IMG/VR virus record: IMGVR_UViG_3300032213_000605
Span: 1 to 28,416 of that record
Length of the DNA: 28,416 bases
Source of the DNA: a virus
Direction: 5' to 3' (one strand)
Made by a program: the position numbers and the translations under genes. Below the pieces are notes generated by a model. It had not been told where the DNA came from. It did not search any database and saw nothing but the letters and a program-made list of their open reading frames with translations. Shown here one piece after another: positions 7,801-15,169 of this stretch. The stretch's first letter is position 1. Each line of letters opens with the position of its first letter.

Positions 7801-10613
7801 AGTACGGGTTGACTAACGTGGCCGAGTTTGCGTCTGAGGTGCAGTCCAACAAGGACTTCCGTGACCAGATCAATAAGAAGCCTTGGTTTGGTGGCAACAT
7901 GTTGTCGCGTTTCTTCCAAGCACTGTTGCGTTTGGTTGGCTTTAAAACTGGCCAAGTTACGTCAGATGTGGCTACTAAGAACATCGAAGCGCTGTACATG
8001 CCTGCGCAGAAGTTCCAGATGGTTGACCAGATCAACGCGCCGTCTGTTTTCCGTACCAAAGCGCCTGCCAGCACATCCGTTATTGTTGGCCAAGAAGCAG
8101 GTAAAACCAAGACCCTTAAAGAAAACTTTTTTGGTCTAGGTGGCCGCGTACAGTTAGTTGACAAGCTGGCTGCTGCGGATGCCGCTATTGTGGCGGGAGA
8201 AGGTGCTGGCAAGCTGTCTTCTACTGAAGCGTTCCAAGCGCAGTACTTTATGCGTTTGGCTGACAACACTACGCAAACAGCAGGTCAGTTTATTACGCAC
8301 GGCCCTGTGTCGATCGTGGCAGACAAAACCGCTTTGGGCACAGAGTACCGCTACCAATCATCAGGAGGCGCTAACCTTGTTCAAATGACTGAACATTTAG
8401 ACGATGCCGCCAAAGCGGGGTTGGGTGCGGATGCTGAACGTATTTTGACCGTGCAGATTGCTGGTGAGCGTGCTGAAGCTACGCCTAACGGTTGGGCGCG
8501 TTTATTGTCTTCTGACCCTGCGGCTGCTAAAGCTGAGTACTTGAAAGACAAAGCTACACTGGCAGCAAACCCAGCAGCCAAGAAAAGCATTGACGCCGCC
8601 AAGGCGGTGTACAAACAGTACAACAACGGTCTCATAGACTTTATTGTCCAGTGCGGGTTTATCACCAAAGAAGAAGGCGCTCGCCTGAAGAAGACGCCAT
8701 TCGTTCCGTTCTACCGTATTGAGAACAACGAGGTCAAACTGTTTACCGACAAGGAAAGCAGTATTCGTATTGGCAACATCAAAGAGAACCCAGACTTGCA
8801 ACGCATGTTGGGCGATGAAAAAACCATCCTCCCGATCTTGACCAGCGCTGTACAGAACACATTCATGTTGTCCCGTGCCGGTTTGAGAAACAACGCCACG
8901 CACAAAACTGCTGATGCGCTATACAAGGCAGGTTTTGCATCTAAGATCGGCAAGGGAAGCGGCCCCTCTGGCACGGATGTCGTGCGCTACAAGGTTGATG
9001 GCGCTGACTATTTTGCGGTAATAGACACAGACACGTTTGGTATCCCCGCGCATTTGATTGTCAAAGGAATGGAAGGTATTAAGACCACCATCCCCGCAAT
9101 TGTTCAAATGATGGGCATACCGGCTGACTGGGTGCGTAAGTTTGTAACTCGTAGCCCTGCCTACGCTATTCGCCAATTGATTCGTGATCCAGTCAATGCG
9201 GCTATTGTTGGTGGCGTAGATGGCGTCCCTGTGGTTAATGCTCTGCGTCAGTTAGCTAAGATGCGTTCTGGTCGCAGCCCTGCCGAAGAAGCGCTCATGC
9301 GTGGTTTGGCTATTAGTAGCAACATCTACACTGGCGACGAGAAAGACATGCAGAAGTTCTTGCAGGACATCGGCACAGGCCGCGGCAAGTGGGACAAGAT
9401 GCTGGGCATGCTGGACACAGTGGCGCTACAGTCTGATGCGGCTACACGCGCAACTATCTATGAAGATTCGTTGAAGAAGGGCTTTACAGAAGCACAGGCG
9501 CAGTTCCGTGCGTTTGAGTCTCAGAACTTTAGCCGCCGTGGATTGTCGCCAAGCATGCAAATGCTCAGCACCATGGTTCCGTTCTTTAACGCGCAGATTC
9601 AGGGCTTGGATGTCTTGTATCGTTCATTTAAAGGCACAACACCTTTTGCTGAGCGTTTGGAGATTCAGCGCAAGATCAAAGCGCGTGGCCTAATGTTGAT
9701 GGCCGGAACCATGGCTTACGCTTTGATGATGGAAGACAACGAAGACTACCGCAAACTACCGCCTGAAGTTAAGTATGGCAATTGGTTTGTGTACATTCCA
9801 AACGTCAAAGAACCACTAAAGATTCCAATTCCGTACGAGGTGGGTATCTTGTTCAAGGCGTTGCCAGAAGCTATTTTGGATGTGGCGCGGCGAGACACTA
9901 AGGCCAAGGAAGCAATCAAAGGTCTTGGCATGCTCTTGTGGCAGTCCACTCCCGGCGTTGTGCCTGTGGCCGGCAAACCGCTTATCGAAGCGTCCATTGG
10001 CGCTACGGCATACGGACCGATCGAGTCGGCAAGAGAGAAAGATTTGCCTGCCGCTATGCGCTATCGTGAAGAGACGACTGAAGTGGCCAAGGCTTTGGGC
10101 TCGTTTACCGGAGCCGTGGGCGTGTCGCCCCTGCTGATTGAGCATTTTGTGCGTAGCTATACCAGCAACTTGGGGCTGTCAGCCCTGCACATGCTAGACC
10201 CCGTACTGCGCTCATCAACGGAAGGCGAGAAAGCGTCTTCTTCTGCCAGCAAGTTGCCGTTCATTGGCGGTCTGTTCCAGTCAACCGAAGGCCGCTTCAT
10301 CATCGACCGCGCTTACGAGCGCATGGAAGAAGTCGTCAGAGCGCAAAAAGGCTATGAGGATTTGGAGAGACGCGGTAAGAAAGCCGAAGCCAGAGCATGG
10401 GCGCAGGAGTATGCGTCGCTGTTGGCCCAAGCCGATATGGCTGGAGGCTTCAAGAAGTCTATGGGGGAGATGTTCACCGATGAGCGTACGGTGCGAGCTG
10501 ACTCAAGGCTCTCAGCAGAGCAAAAAGACAAGCTGATCGCACGCATCAAGGCGGCGCAGAATCGTGAGGCCGAAGCTTTCTATCAGGCAACCGAAAGAAG
10601 AAGACCCCAGTAA
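1839..10613 (+). CDS. giant polyvalent virion protein with HExxH metallopeptidase-like and LPD38-like regions
   Basis: The product is 2924 residues. In order: a short N-terminal module with VALPDGRTVEFPD (5-17); a Gly/Ala-rich hydrophobic stretch (about 105-150) that could contact membrane; a very long Lys/Glu/Ala/Gln-rich coiled-coil region (about 285-1900) containing QMDLF at 414-418; then LIHEVTHAASL with HEVTH at 1943-1947. The HEVTH is followed by EFASEVQSN (E1996 or E2000 as possible third zinc ligand), the arrangement seen in metallopeptidase segments of polyvalent proteins. The region from about 2432 (VRKFVTRSPAYAIRQLIRDP) through PFFNAQIQGLDVLYRS resembles the LPD38 domain of phage polyvalent proteins. 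Such proteins are thought to be packaged and delivered with DNA in podovirus-like virions; that is inferred here. There is no frame interruption. The start lacks a clear Shine-Dalgarno and follows the previous stop by 3 bases. Confidence 0.75.
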   Translation: MSYTVALPDGRTVEFPDNVPKEKAAEILREQLGIGGSPEEGFVPAVKAGISGLKSAGAALAGRTGVMDTARAKQIMAEEEAYQQRTFKPTEKGWSGAPVTKFTELLGGSLPYIAAPLAAGAAATFGGAPALAATGLGALVSGGQFTGQFLKRQTEEGTPLEQTNLAAAAGAGSVAGALDLLSFKMFPAIRGIFGAAGKELSQDAAEQIAKQGMTKMLGDYSKATGKAIGAESTTEVAQQFLERLQAGLKLTDAQARDEYWDSLIGGAVLGGALAPAGRYIERGRIKTQQAEEARAEQAKQVQAQEAEKQRLEQEKAAYRQTPEYLDEIQTRYADLQKQEADLLARIKGRPAEGDLAAVADKQEARAQIKELRKSDEYTGTVEEYRQAKKAIDERAKETANKAAIEEAAKVPGAQMDLFGAIPEARDQSPVGQLRTLDTQIKGLNAQIAEATKTGDQAQIQALTNQQFDLQKQFQSMAPTPTSYAAMRDTVTKQIEGLRTKLQAATSTDDMERLVNSIKQNKDALAQLDELKPFVAEAPKQTDVASRDVEIKDLRKKVARYQELGDDEAIAKLIPRLKELEAVPTLMEGDQFRNVPTDDLFAAQIDEGAREARETRESVEAEIERLRAIAEKNKGRSPVEQAIFDKDLEEARGLLALFDKSEQDWNKLKQDPANIEYRNDRDELKETLEKDIKELAKKEGVKGAMLPSRETFELGVKRKALDNLNRRMETADRYKDTTPLAQNLIGERTDENVSALLDYYLPKLKPAQEGFDKQTNRAAMAKEAKELRAKMHDDLIDLYDAVKVKDITEQRKSTNTFIFNATRLVNINRILANGKALEREAGLGLREQLLTITDDIQKTVDNLTRANVELRKLDKEIKEIGQPTSAEQAEALGAMEKRRDTLAVELKKLQAKTGWEDKSDAVVERYSQVIGEDRELIRGQRQLPIERTEGTANRIDAVTRELRLVNEKVQKAGRPTDEAKMAALAELKDRRKDLGQELRKLRTSKPSIEEENKLAKEVTPEMAEMQQQLGNIERQLKGLTVQSGAGNIRAQLEKARDDLKAKIAAGTEEEVTAPAGKQKELPGVQPQRLAPTLREITPEELTEARTAFVAAETKVEELKKAVRNTEAMQDNPQYFSEVAKRFKDEAKAFREELAQTPDNLLLQKLESDARSREQNARYFDMLATLSEEGRADLQAVKQELDQAQRAVPKAEAVLRDLERRQRMQEQQQAAVTKAPAGQIEAERLKAGEAREFKNVKDRILVRPKKAESWNIQKQSVAPVAKVPEVVKAQKALSRATEIARMSGRELTSARGKLAESGVTQEIRQQQLVIQELEPLVKGAFSEENVKAIDDELAKIDAVLQERGSDKQKATSPVVAKMKGPLPRDYAATVDFAEKDARSEYIAAKKASDAAQTAYEGARKAIDNLPATASGLEFGRLDGAMTRAASATEKLLPKTQAAELAYLAARRDNLTLNKLIGQDLREALVNTSARLAKALNVESPLLKQIEEAKATAAKAEKARVEAETKAREEERKIQAERNASAAEKQKALDAAKAEKERLEKAKASGAAYDTRRFTRDTSGPQMTAELNRLKKELAAADTNLSKAREKNNVEDIKKYQAEYNQLASNIDTIYASAPIVERDLDQGVGLQPDVVEGVRLPNRKEGPVVRNLTGAKRVRQSGVTKLRADGLSQEAANAVHLFTVKARLDGATEASRAKLETAYAEATEGLTEEQIAAQLAEGERLLGQGPTIEIIAARERFRQSVIELEKAQKDFDEAKTPATKELAQDALDLANQRSDAAEEAYKNARDVRASKALKGGAQAEVEAAIDAATAKQELETLPEMDEEGPIQGAATQYSEMDQVQLSDAAKEAIADGRLLDAVNDVAKNGQTDFIRQNAKNVVDMLLRTKVVIDPDLTDAYGNPVPAFYNNVTNTVSFRPGELTEENLIHEVTHAASLRGLVMPASDLTKEQLNARNELTAMYNQLKKDKALVNEYGLTNVAEFASEVQSNKDFRDQINKKPWFGGNMLSRFFQALLRLVGFKTGQVTSDVATKNIEALYMPAQKFQMVDQINAPSVFRTKAPASTSVIVGQEAGKTKTLKENFFGLGGRVQLVDKLAAADAAIVAGEGAGKLSSTEAFQAQYFMRLADNTTQTAGQFITHGPVSIVADKTALGTEYRYQSSGGANLVQMTEHLDDAAKAGLGADAERILTVQIAGERAEATPNGWARLLSSDPAAAKAEYLKDKATLAANPAAKKSIDAAKAVYKQYNNGLIDFIVQCGFITKEEGARLKKTPFVPFYRIENNEVKLFTDKESSIRIGNIKENPDLQRMLGDEKTILPILTSAVQNTFMLSRAGLRNNATHKTADALYKAGFASKIGKGSGPSGTDVVRYKVDGADYFAVIDTDTFGIPAHLIVKGMEGIKTTIPAIVQMMGIPADWVRKFVTRSPAYAIRQLIRDPVNAAIVGGVDGVPVVNALRQLAKMRSGRSPAEEALMRGLAISSNIYTGDEKDMQKFLQDIGTGRGKWDKMLGMLDTVALQSDAATRATIYEDSLKKGFTEAQAQFRAFESQNFSRRGLSPSMQMLSTMVPFFNAQIQGLDVLYRSFKGTTPFAERLEIQRKIKARGLMLMAGTMAYALMMEDNEDYRKLPPEVKYGNWFVYIPNVKEPLKIPIPYEVGILFKALPEAILDVARRDTKAKEAIKGLGMLLWQSTPGVVPVAGKPLIEASIGATAYGPIESAREKDLPAAMRYREETTEVAKALGSFTGAVGVSPLLIEHFVRSYTSNLGLSALHMLDPVLRSSTEGEKASSSASKLPFIGGLFQSTEGRFIIDRAYERMEEVVRAQKGYEDLERRGKKAEARAWAQEYASLLAQADMAGGFKKSMGEMFTDERTVRADSRLSAEQKDKLIARIKAAQNREAEAFYQATERRRPQ

Positions 10614-10621
10614 AGCCTTCG

Positions 10622-10649
10622 TAGACGCCCGTCTTAGCACGGGCGTCTA
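10622..10649. terminator. perfect 11-bp hairpin after the giant gene
   Basis: TAGACGCCCGT and its exact complement ACGGGCGTCTA flank a 6-base loop, beginning 9 bases after the giant gene stop. There is no T-run on either side. It sits between convergent gene sets and could act on transcripts from both directions, or protect 3' ends, rather than be a classical intrinsic terminator. Confidence 0.6.
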
Positions 10650-10685
10650 GTACGCGGCAAAGGACTGCCTTGCGCAGCCCTAGTT

Positions 10686-10702
10686 CACGGACAGATTCCG
10701 TG
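10686..10702. other. short 6-bp hairpin in the convergent junction
   Basis: CACGGA pairs with TCCGTG around a 5-base loop. It is the middle of three hairpins packed between the plus-strand virion genes and the minus-strand primase gene. On its own it is weak and could be incidental. Confidence 0.35.
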
Positions 10703-10706
10703 TCGA

Positions 10707-10736
10707 GGCAAGGGATGAAGAATCCCTGCCCCTTTT
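10707..10736 (+). terminator. rho-independent terminator-like hairpin for the rightward virion genes
   Basis: GGCA-A-GGGA pairs with TCCC-TGCC (8 bp with one bulged A, 7-base loop) and is followed by CC and a run of four T on the plus strand. It ends exactly at the stop codon of the convergent primase-helicase gene. The stem-plus-T layout points to termination of rightward transcription from the virion genes. Confidence 0.55.
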
Positions 10737-13627
10737 CAACTTTCTCCCACGGGAAGTGGATTGATGATACTTTCATCTATTTCGTCCATCTTACGCCTGA
10801 CGCGCATTGCAGGAACCCGCATCGCGGGGCCTTTGGTCTTGGCTGTCATGTTCTTCCTAAGATACTCGATCTGGAACGTATCCTCAAGCTGGCGCTTGAA
10901 TGAAGCGTAACCGAAACTCATGGAAGCGCAATAGGACTTGAGCAGTGTCTCCTCAATGAAGTAGTCAATGTAGCCGGGCGTTATGCCGTGCTCCACACGC
11001 CCAAGAATCTTGTTGCGTGTGATAGTCTGGTCAATGATCTGACCGCTACCGAGTTCCGCCATAAGACCGCCAGTGCTGGGTTTAATCACCACAAAGTTGC
11101 CGTAGCTGTCACGAGTGTAGGAGTTCAGCACATCTTCAGCAGTGCGCAGGCTGTGCTTCATGCTAGCGCGCATAGATGCCACGACCTTCTTGAAAGCGTT
11201 CAGTACTGGGCGCAGGGGGATATCCACAATGCCAGCGGCTTTGAAAGCGTTACGGGCATGGACTGCGGTTCCGATACCTGCCATCCAGAAGCGCTCATCG
11301 TTGGTGGCGTTGAACTCTGTGTACATGGCGGCTACTGCTTCGCGTACCGATGTGGGGAACTCGTCCACATGCTCAACCATGTACTCGACCAACTTGTAGC
11401 CAGCCACGCCATAGTTGTACTGCAAGGACTTGATGATCTCAATCTCATGGGGCTCCCATGCCAGCGCTTCCTCAAACGTAAACTCAAGCAAGCGGCGCAG
11501 TTCACCTTCCGAAGAGTGGTCACGACCGCCAGTCAGGTAGTCCACAACGTGGGTGTTGGAAGACATCAGGCAGGTAGTCATCCATGTGGACAAGTTCAAG
11601 CGCTCTTTGTTGGAGCCAGACTCCATACGCTCCTTGCCACGGCCTTCAGTCATATCAAGCAAGAACTCAGGCAACCACTCAGGAGCGGCTCGGTTCTTGG
11701 CGGTGATCTCATCGGTGATGAGTGGGTGGCTGTTGAGCAAACCCAAGCGCTGTTGCATGGCCACAGGAGATGTGCTCTTGCCTGTGCGGTAGTGGGTCGG
11801 GTGTCCCCAGACAGATGCTGCAGCCTCCAGAGACAAGGTCTTACCTGTACCGGACTCAGTTGATGCACAGTGGTATGTCATGCCGTAGATGCCTGTAAAG
11901 CGCATGAATGGCGACCCAGCACCGGCAAGGATCACAGCAAGGTGTCCCCACATCTTCTTGGCAATCAGCATGTTGATGAAGTCACGCCATGCCTCGATTG
12001 TGCCCTTGGGCTCGGTGTTTACTGTGATGTTCTCAAGACCCGGCATCGGGACTTTGACTGGGGGTTTACCCTTACTGAAGATACGCCCTGCATAGACGTA
12101 TGTGTTATCTGCCTGCCAGCCGTAGCTGTCAGGGACCTTTATAGCTGGTCTGCTTGTGCTAGCTTCTTCCACGCATGCCCTCACATATTCAAATAGGTTT
12201 TTATCGTTGCCGTGGCCAAAAGCGGCCACGATGTTTTGACTAGCCAGCGCTTTGACTGTCTCGTCTTTACTGACCACAGCCTTCTGAGCCATAGTCACGT
12301 TCACCGCACCTTCAGGCTTGAGCGCTATCATGTGCACTGTGTGATCCCCGTTGCTGTTGAGGATGTCAACAACGAACAGTTCGTAGGGCAACAACATGAC
12401 CTGCTTCTTGGCCTTGTTGCCTTCTTCGTCTTCTACTGTGCGCTCCATGAACGTGCCGCCATTTGCGCCATAGGCATAGCCGCGTGGTGGCGTTGGGCGC
12501 ATGACCTTGATGGTCTCTTTTAAGGAACTCGAGCTTTCAGCAGACAGCGCTACTTCAATCTCTTTCTCCTCAACCTCGACTGCCAACTCACGACCAAGGA
12601 TCAGCGGGTTGGTGATCTTGCCCCAATGTGTGCATGACGGGCATACACCGGGGTTCTCGCTATCCATCTTGATGCAGGGGTACGGACCCTTGATGCTTTG
12701 CAGCTTCTGGTTCATACGCTCTGGTTCGTACGGGTGCATCTTGCTCAGCCACACAGCCGCACGGTTGCCGTCCTCACAGACTTTAGTCCATGACAGAAGA
12801 CCACGCCAGATCGGCTCCATGCCTTCTTCCTGAGCATGCTCAACGTAATGCGCAAGCTGGTTGCAACCCCGATCGTTTTGCGTGGCCAGCCAAATTGGTT
12901 TGAACTTGGTCACGCTGTTCTCAAAGAGTTTGACACTGGTTGGGGAAGTGGAGGCAGCCGAAGGACGGGAGCCGGGCAAGTCAAGCCTTGGGGCTTGCGC
13001 CTCATAGACCGAACCGACAAGCTTTTCCCTGATGATGGACGCTATGTCGTCGAAGTTGAACACATCGCCTTCAGTCAGTATGCGCACGGGGCGCGGCGTT
13101 GCGTACTTCTTCTTGAAGTTGGTCGTCTCAGGCACACGCAAGACACGAGCGGCATCAGCCGTCACAGTCATGTCGATAGCCAGTTCTTCCTGTTTGCACA
13201 GGCGTTTAAAGTTCTCGGCCACAGGCTTCCATGAGTCGATAGGCAAAGCCTCCTGCAGTGGCCAGTAGCAGTGCAAGCCGCCACCAGACGCCACTACGTA
13301 GGGCGTACCCAGCGCATCTAGGCCAGTCTTCTCCAAGAACGCATTGAGCGCAAGTGCGGCGTCTTTCTTCGTGGCATACCCATCCATGTCGATGAACAGG
13401 GATTTAACGTACCGAGCGTTGGCGGCAGTGCGGTTGTTGTCTTCGCTAAAGGTGGCCAAAGCAAAGTAAACGTCACACTTGTTGTCGTGCCAGCGCTTGA
13501 TGTGCTCTGTTGTTTGATCGAGCGAGTCCACAAAGACATGCTCTTTTGTCCTAGTAAGTTCTGCTACGCAATAGTTGCCAAATACTGGCGGCGGCAGAAC
13601 AACCGCTAAAAACTCAAGCGGAGTCAT
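10736..13627 (-). CDS. bifunctional primase-helicase (AEP primase fused to DUF927-like P-loop ATPase)
   Basis: The product has 963 residues. The N-terminal 190 residues look like an archaeo-eukaryotic-type primase: FIDMDG (D80, D82) as the catalytic acidic pair, SGGGLH (114-119) as the nucleotide-binding His motif, then conserved D152 and R161/R164. A Cys cluster (C255, C318, C329, C332, with CPSCTHWG) is a likely zinc site. The C-terminal half carries a Walker A, ESGTGKT (591-597), and a Walker B, LITDE (636-640), in a DUF927-like ATPase context. It should prime synthesis and unwind DNA at the phage fork. AAGGA at 13633-13637 lies 5 bases upstream of the ATG. It is the last gene of the leftward unit that begins near 15571. 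Confidence 0.85.
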   Translation of the reverse strand: MTPLEFLAVVLPPPVFGNYCVAELTRTKEHVFVDSLDQTTEHIKRWHDNKCDVYFALATFSEDNNRTAANARYVKSLFIDMDGYATKKDAALALNAFLEKTGLDALGTPYVVASGGGLHCYWPLQEALPIDSWKPVAENFKRLCKQEELAIDMTVTADAARVLRVPETTNFKKKYATPRPVRILTEGDVFNFDDIASIIREKLVGSVYEAQAPRLDLPGSRPSAASTSPTSVKLFENSVTKFKPIWLATQNDRGCNQLAHYVEHAQEEGMEPIWRGLLSWTKVCEDGNRAAVWLSKMHPYEPERMNQKLQSIKGPYPCIKMDSENPGVCPSCTHWGKITNPLILGRELAVEVEEKEIEVALSAESSSSLKETIKVMRPTPPRGYAYGANGGTFMERTVEDEEGNKAKKQVMLLPYELFVVDILNSNGDHTVHMIALKPEGAVNVTMAQKAVVSKDETVKALASQNIVAAFGHGNDKNLFEYVRACVEEASTSRPAIKVPDSYGWQADNTYVYAGRIFSKGKPPVKVPMPGLENITVNTEPKGTIEAWRDFINMLIAKKMWGHLAVILAGAGSPFMRFTGIYGMTYHCASTESGTGKTLSLEAAASVWGHPTHYRTGKSTSPVAMQQRLGLLNSHPLITDEITAKNRAAPEWLPEFLLDMTEGRGKERMESGSNKERLNLSTWMTTCLMSSNTHVVDYLTGGRDHSSEGELRRLLEFTFEEALAWEPHEIEIIKSLQYNYGVAGYKLVEYMVEHVDEFPTSVREAVAAMYTEFNATNDERFWMAGIGTAVHARNAFKAAGIVDIPLRPVLNAFKKVVASMRASMKHSLRTAEDVLNSYTRDSYGNFVVIKPSTGGLMAELGSGQIIDQTITRNKILGRVEHGITPGYIDYFIEETLLKSYCASMSFGYASFKRQLEDTFQIEYLRKNMTAKTKGPAMRVPAMRVRRKMDEIDESIINPLPVGES

Positions 13628-13644
13628 TGAAGTCCTTGGTTGGG

Positions 13645-13830
13645 TTACTGGAACAGGTCGAGCTGTTTAGCGTCTTTAACTAGGGCTTCATCAGGCGGAG
13701 CCAGCACCGTCAAGCGACGCAGGACTTCGTGTTGCCAGTCTTTGGGCATGCCTGCGGGCAGTTCTATGAGTTCAGCGCAAAACCGAATCAGTTCTTGCGT
13801 GGTGAGGGATCTAGGTTGTATTCCGTACAT
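13645..13830 (-). CDS. 61-residue protein ending in a sliding-clamp-binding motif
   Basis: A small protein of unknown family. Its last six residues are QLDLFQ, so QLDLF at 56-60 is an exact match to the bacterial beta-clamp consensus QL(S/D)LF, at the exposed C-terminus where such motifs usually sit. The body is helical with a Pro-rich turn (APPDEA). I place the start at the ATG at 13830 because GGAG lies 6 bases upstream; an in-frame ATG at 13842 would add 4 residues but has no suitable Shine-Dalgarno. It overlaps the end of the HTH gene by 43 bases and lies just upstream of the primase-helicase gene. A role in tethering to, or interfering with, the host clamp is inference. Confidence 0.7.
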   Translation of the reverse strand: MYGIQPRSLTTQELIRFCAELIELPAGMPKDWQHEVLRRLTVLAPPDEALVKDAKQLDLFQ

Positions 13831-14081
13831 ATTTTTCTCCATGCCTCGTCTGCTGTGCGAGAGGTCTGCATTATTTTGGTTAAGAATTCGACGCGGTTAC
13901 GATAGGCCACAAACACTTCCGTGCCTGTAAACCAGTTGTATACAGTCTGTCGAGAGACGCCAAGCGCATAGGCAATCTTCGTGACTGGGAAGTCAAGATG
14001 AATCGCCCAACGCCCAAGCTGGTTGCCCAGAGACTTGGGTGTCTTAGCTACTTCGTCAATGATTTTTTGTGAGTAGGCCAT
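13788..14081 (-). CDS. helix-turn-helix DNA-binding protein
   Basis: The product is 97 residues. Residues about 32-52 (PVTKIAYALGVSRQTVYNWFTG) form a clear helix-turn-helix of the XRE/Cro or Fis-like type, with VSRQTVYNW as the recognition helix. The flanks are helical. It lies inside the leftward replication unit between the ssDNA-binding-type protein gene and the 61-residue gene. It is a plausible regulator of the two 18-bp operator-like sites at 15592-15609 and 25614-25631, though nothing in the sequence proves which site it binds. No good Shine-Dalgarno precedes the ATG: the upstream bases are C-rich (CCACCTACAACACT), so it may be translated weakly. Confidence 0.75.
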   Translation of the reverse strand: MAYSQKIIDEVAKTPKSLGNQLGRWAIHLDFPVTKIAYALGVSRQTVYNWFTGTEVFVAYRNRVEFLTKIMQTSRTADEAWRKICTEYNLDPSPRKN

Positions 14082-14093
14082 AGTGTTGTAGGT

Positions 14094-14166
14094 GGGGGCG
14101 GGGCATGGGATGCTGGCTTACAGATTCAGTTCCATGACCACCTTGGTTGCCGGGTTACCCGCCCCC
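14094..14166. repeat. 9-bp G/C inverted repeat in the leader of the HTH gene
   Basis: GGGGGCGGG at 14094-14102 is exactly complementary to CCCGCCCCC at 14158-14166, with a 55-base spacer. Inside the right arm region is a smaller CGGG-TTA-CCCG hairpin. It fills most of the 92-base gap between the ssDNA-binding-type gene and the HTH gene. In the transcript it could form a long-range stem or attenuator next to the HTH start, but there is no T-run. Confidence 0.35.
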
Positions 14167-14173
14167 GAATCAA

Positions 14174-15157
14174 TTACTCGTCGTCCCAATCAGCAACGAT
14201 GTCGGCTAGCTTGCCCTTCTTGGCAGGTACCGACTCAACCTTGGCTGGCGCTTTGCGAACTTCTGGCTCTTCCTCGGCTTCCACCTCAACAGGCTTGGCT
14301 TTCTTGGGCTTGGCGGCTTTGACTTCGGCCACGGCTTCTGCTTCGTCTTCGTCCATCATCTCGCCCATAGGCTTGGTGGTGGGACGCTTGCCTTCAATGG
14401 CCAGCGGTGCAGGGGCGGCAACGCCATCAGCAGAGGCAGGGGTAACAGCCACGGCCTTCTCAGCGTCCTTGGACTTGGCCTGATCTTGCGCTGTCTCGTA
14501 CTCATCTTCAGTCAACCAACGCACAGGGGCGAAGAACAACTTGGGAGACTCAGCCTTGGTGTCGAACTTCATACGTGTCACGATGGAGTCCAAGTTCACT
14601 GGAGGCGTTTGAGCCGCCATGTAGCGGGCGTATGCCTGCAATGGACGCTTCTCGCCGTCTTCCTTGCCGAAGATAGAAGTCGCAGGCAAAGTCACTTGCA
14701 ACACATCACCCTCGGGGTTGTTGGCCAACACCACAGCCAAACGCTGTTGATAGCGGCAAGCACGGCTCTGACCTGTACCGGACCCAGCGATGTTCTGTGG
14801 GCATGTGGTGCAGCTTGAGGACTGCTTGTTCTTCACACCCGCATCAGGCTTCTCACCGTCACCAGAGGTGCAGTCAGGGGCGGCTGCAGCCGCATCCTTG
14901 TCGTAGCCACCAGCGTAGAAAATACGGCTGACCTTGGGGGCGGCTTTCACAATGATGACGTCCAAGTGGCGGTCTTCAATCGAGGCGATCTCCTTGCCGC
15001 TTGAGAGCAGGCGGAACACACCGCCCTTGATGGAGACGCGCTTCATGCCACCACCGGCGTTCACGTTACCGGCCAGAGCCAAAGTGGTTGCGGATAACTC
15101 TGCATTCTTAGCGAATGAGGGCACGTTTGAGGGGCTGAACATAGTAATGTTACTCAT
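14174..15157 (-). CDS. putative phage single-stranded DNA-binding protein with zinc site and acidic tail
   Basis: The product has 327 residues from the ATG at 15157. A TTG 12 bases further upstream is also in frame, but the ATG has GGAAAA at better spacing. The N-terminal two thirds look like a mixed alpha/beta binding domain with four cysteines (C96, C116, C119, C134; CTTCPQN...SRACRYQQRL) suited to a zinc ion. The C-terminal third is a low-complexity Lys/Ala/Glu/Pro linker ending in DIVADWDDE. An acidic aromatic tail of this kind is typical of SSB-type proteins and recruits replication partners. Its position between the 133-residue gene and the primase-helicase supports a replication role. 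The family assignment is by layout rather than a clear OB-fold motif. Confidence 0.65.
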   Translation of the reverse strand: MSNITMFSPSNVPSFAKNAELSATTLALAGNVNAGGGMKRVSIKGGVFRLLSSGKEIASIEDRHLDVIIVKAAPKVSRIFYAGGYDKDAAAAAPDCTSGDGEKPDAGVKNKQSSSCTTCPQNIAGSGTGQSRACRYQQRLAVVLANNPEGDVLQVTLPATSIFGKEDGEKRPLQAYARYMAAQTPPVNLDSIVTRMKFDTKAESPKLFFAPVRWLTEDEYETAQDQAKSKDAEKAVAVTPASADGVAAPAPLAIEGKRPTTKPMGEMMDEDEAEAVAEVKAAKPKKAKPVEVEAEEEPEVRKAPAKVESVPAKKGKLADIVADWDDE

Positions 15158-15169
15158 TTTGTTTTCCAA

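Noticed and set aside
10988-11863. A 291-codon plus-strand frame within the primase-helicase gene
   Set aside because: It lies antisense to the conserved ATPase part and its product is His/Cys/Val-rich with no domain. It is a shadow of the GC-biased codons of the real gene.
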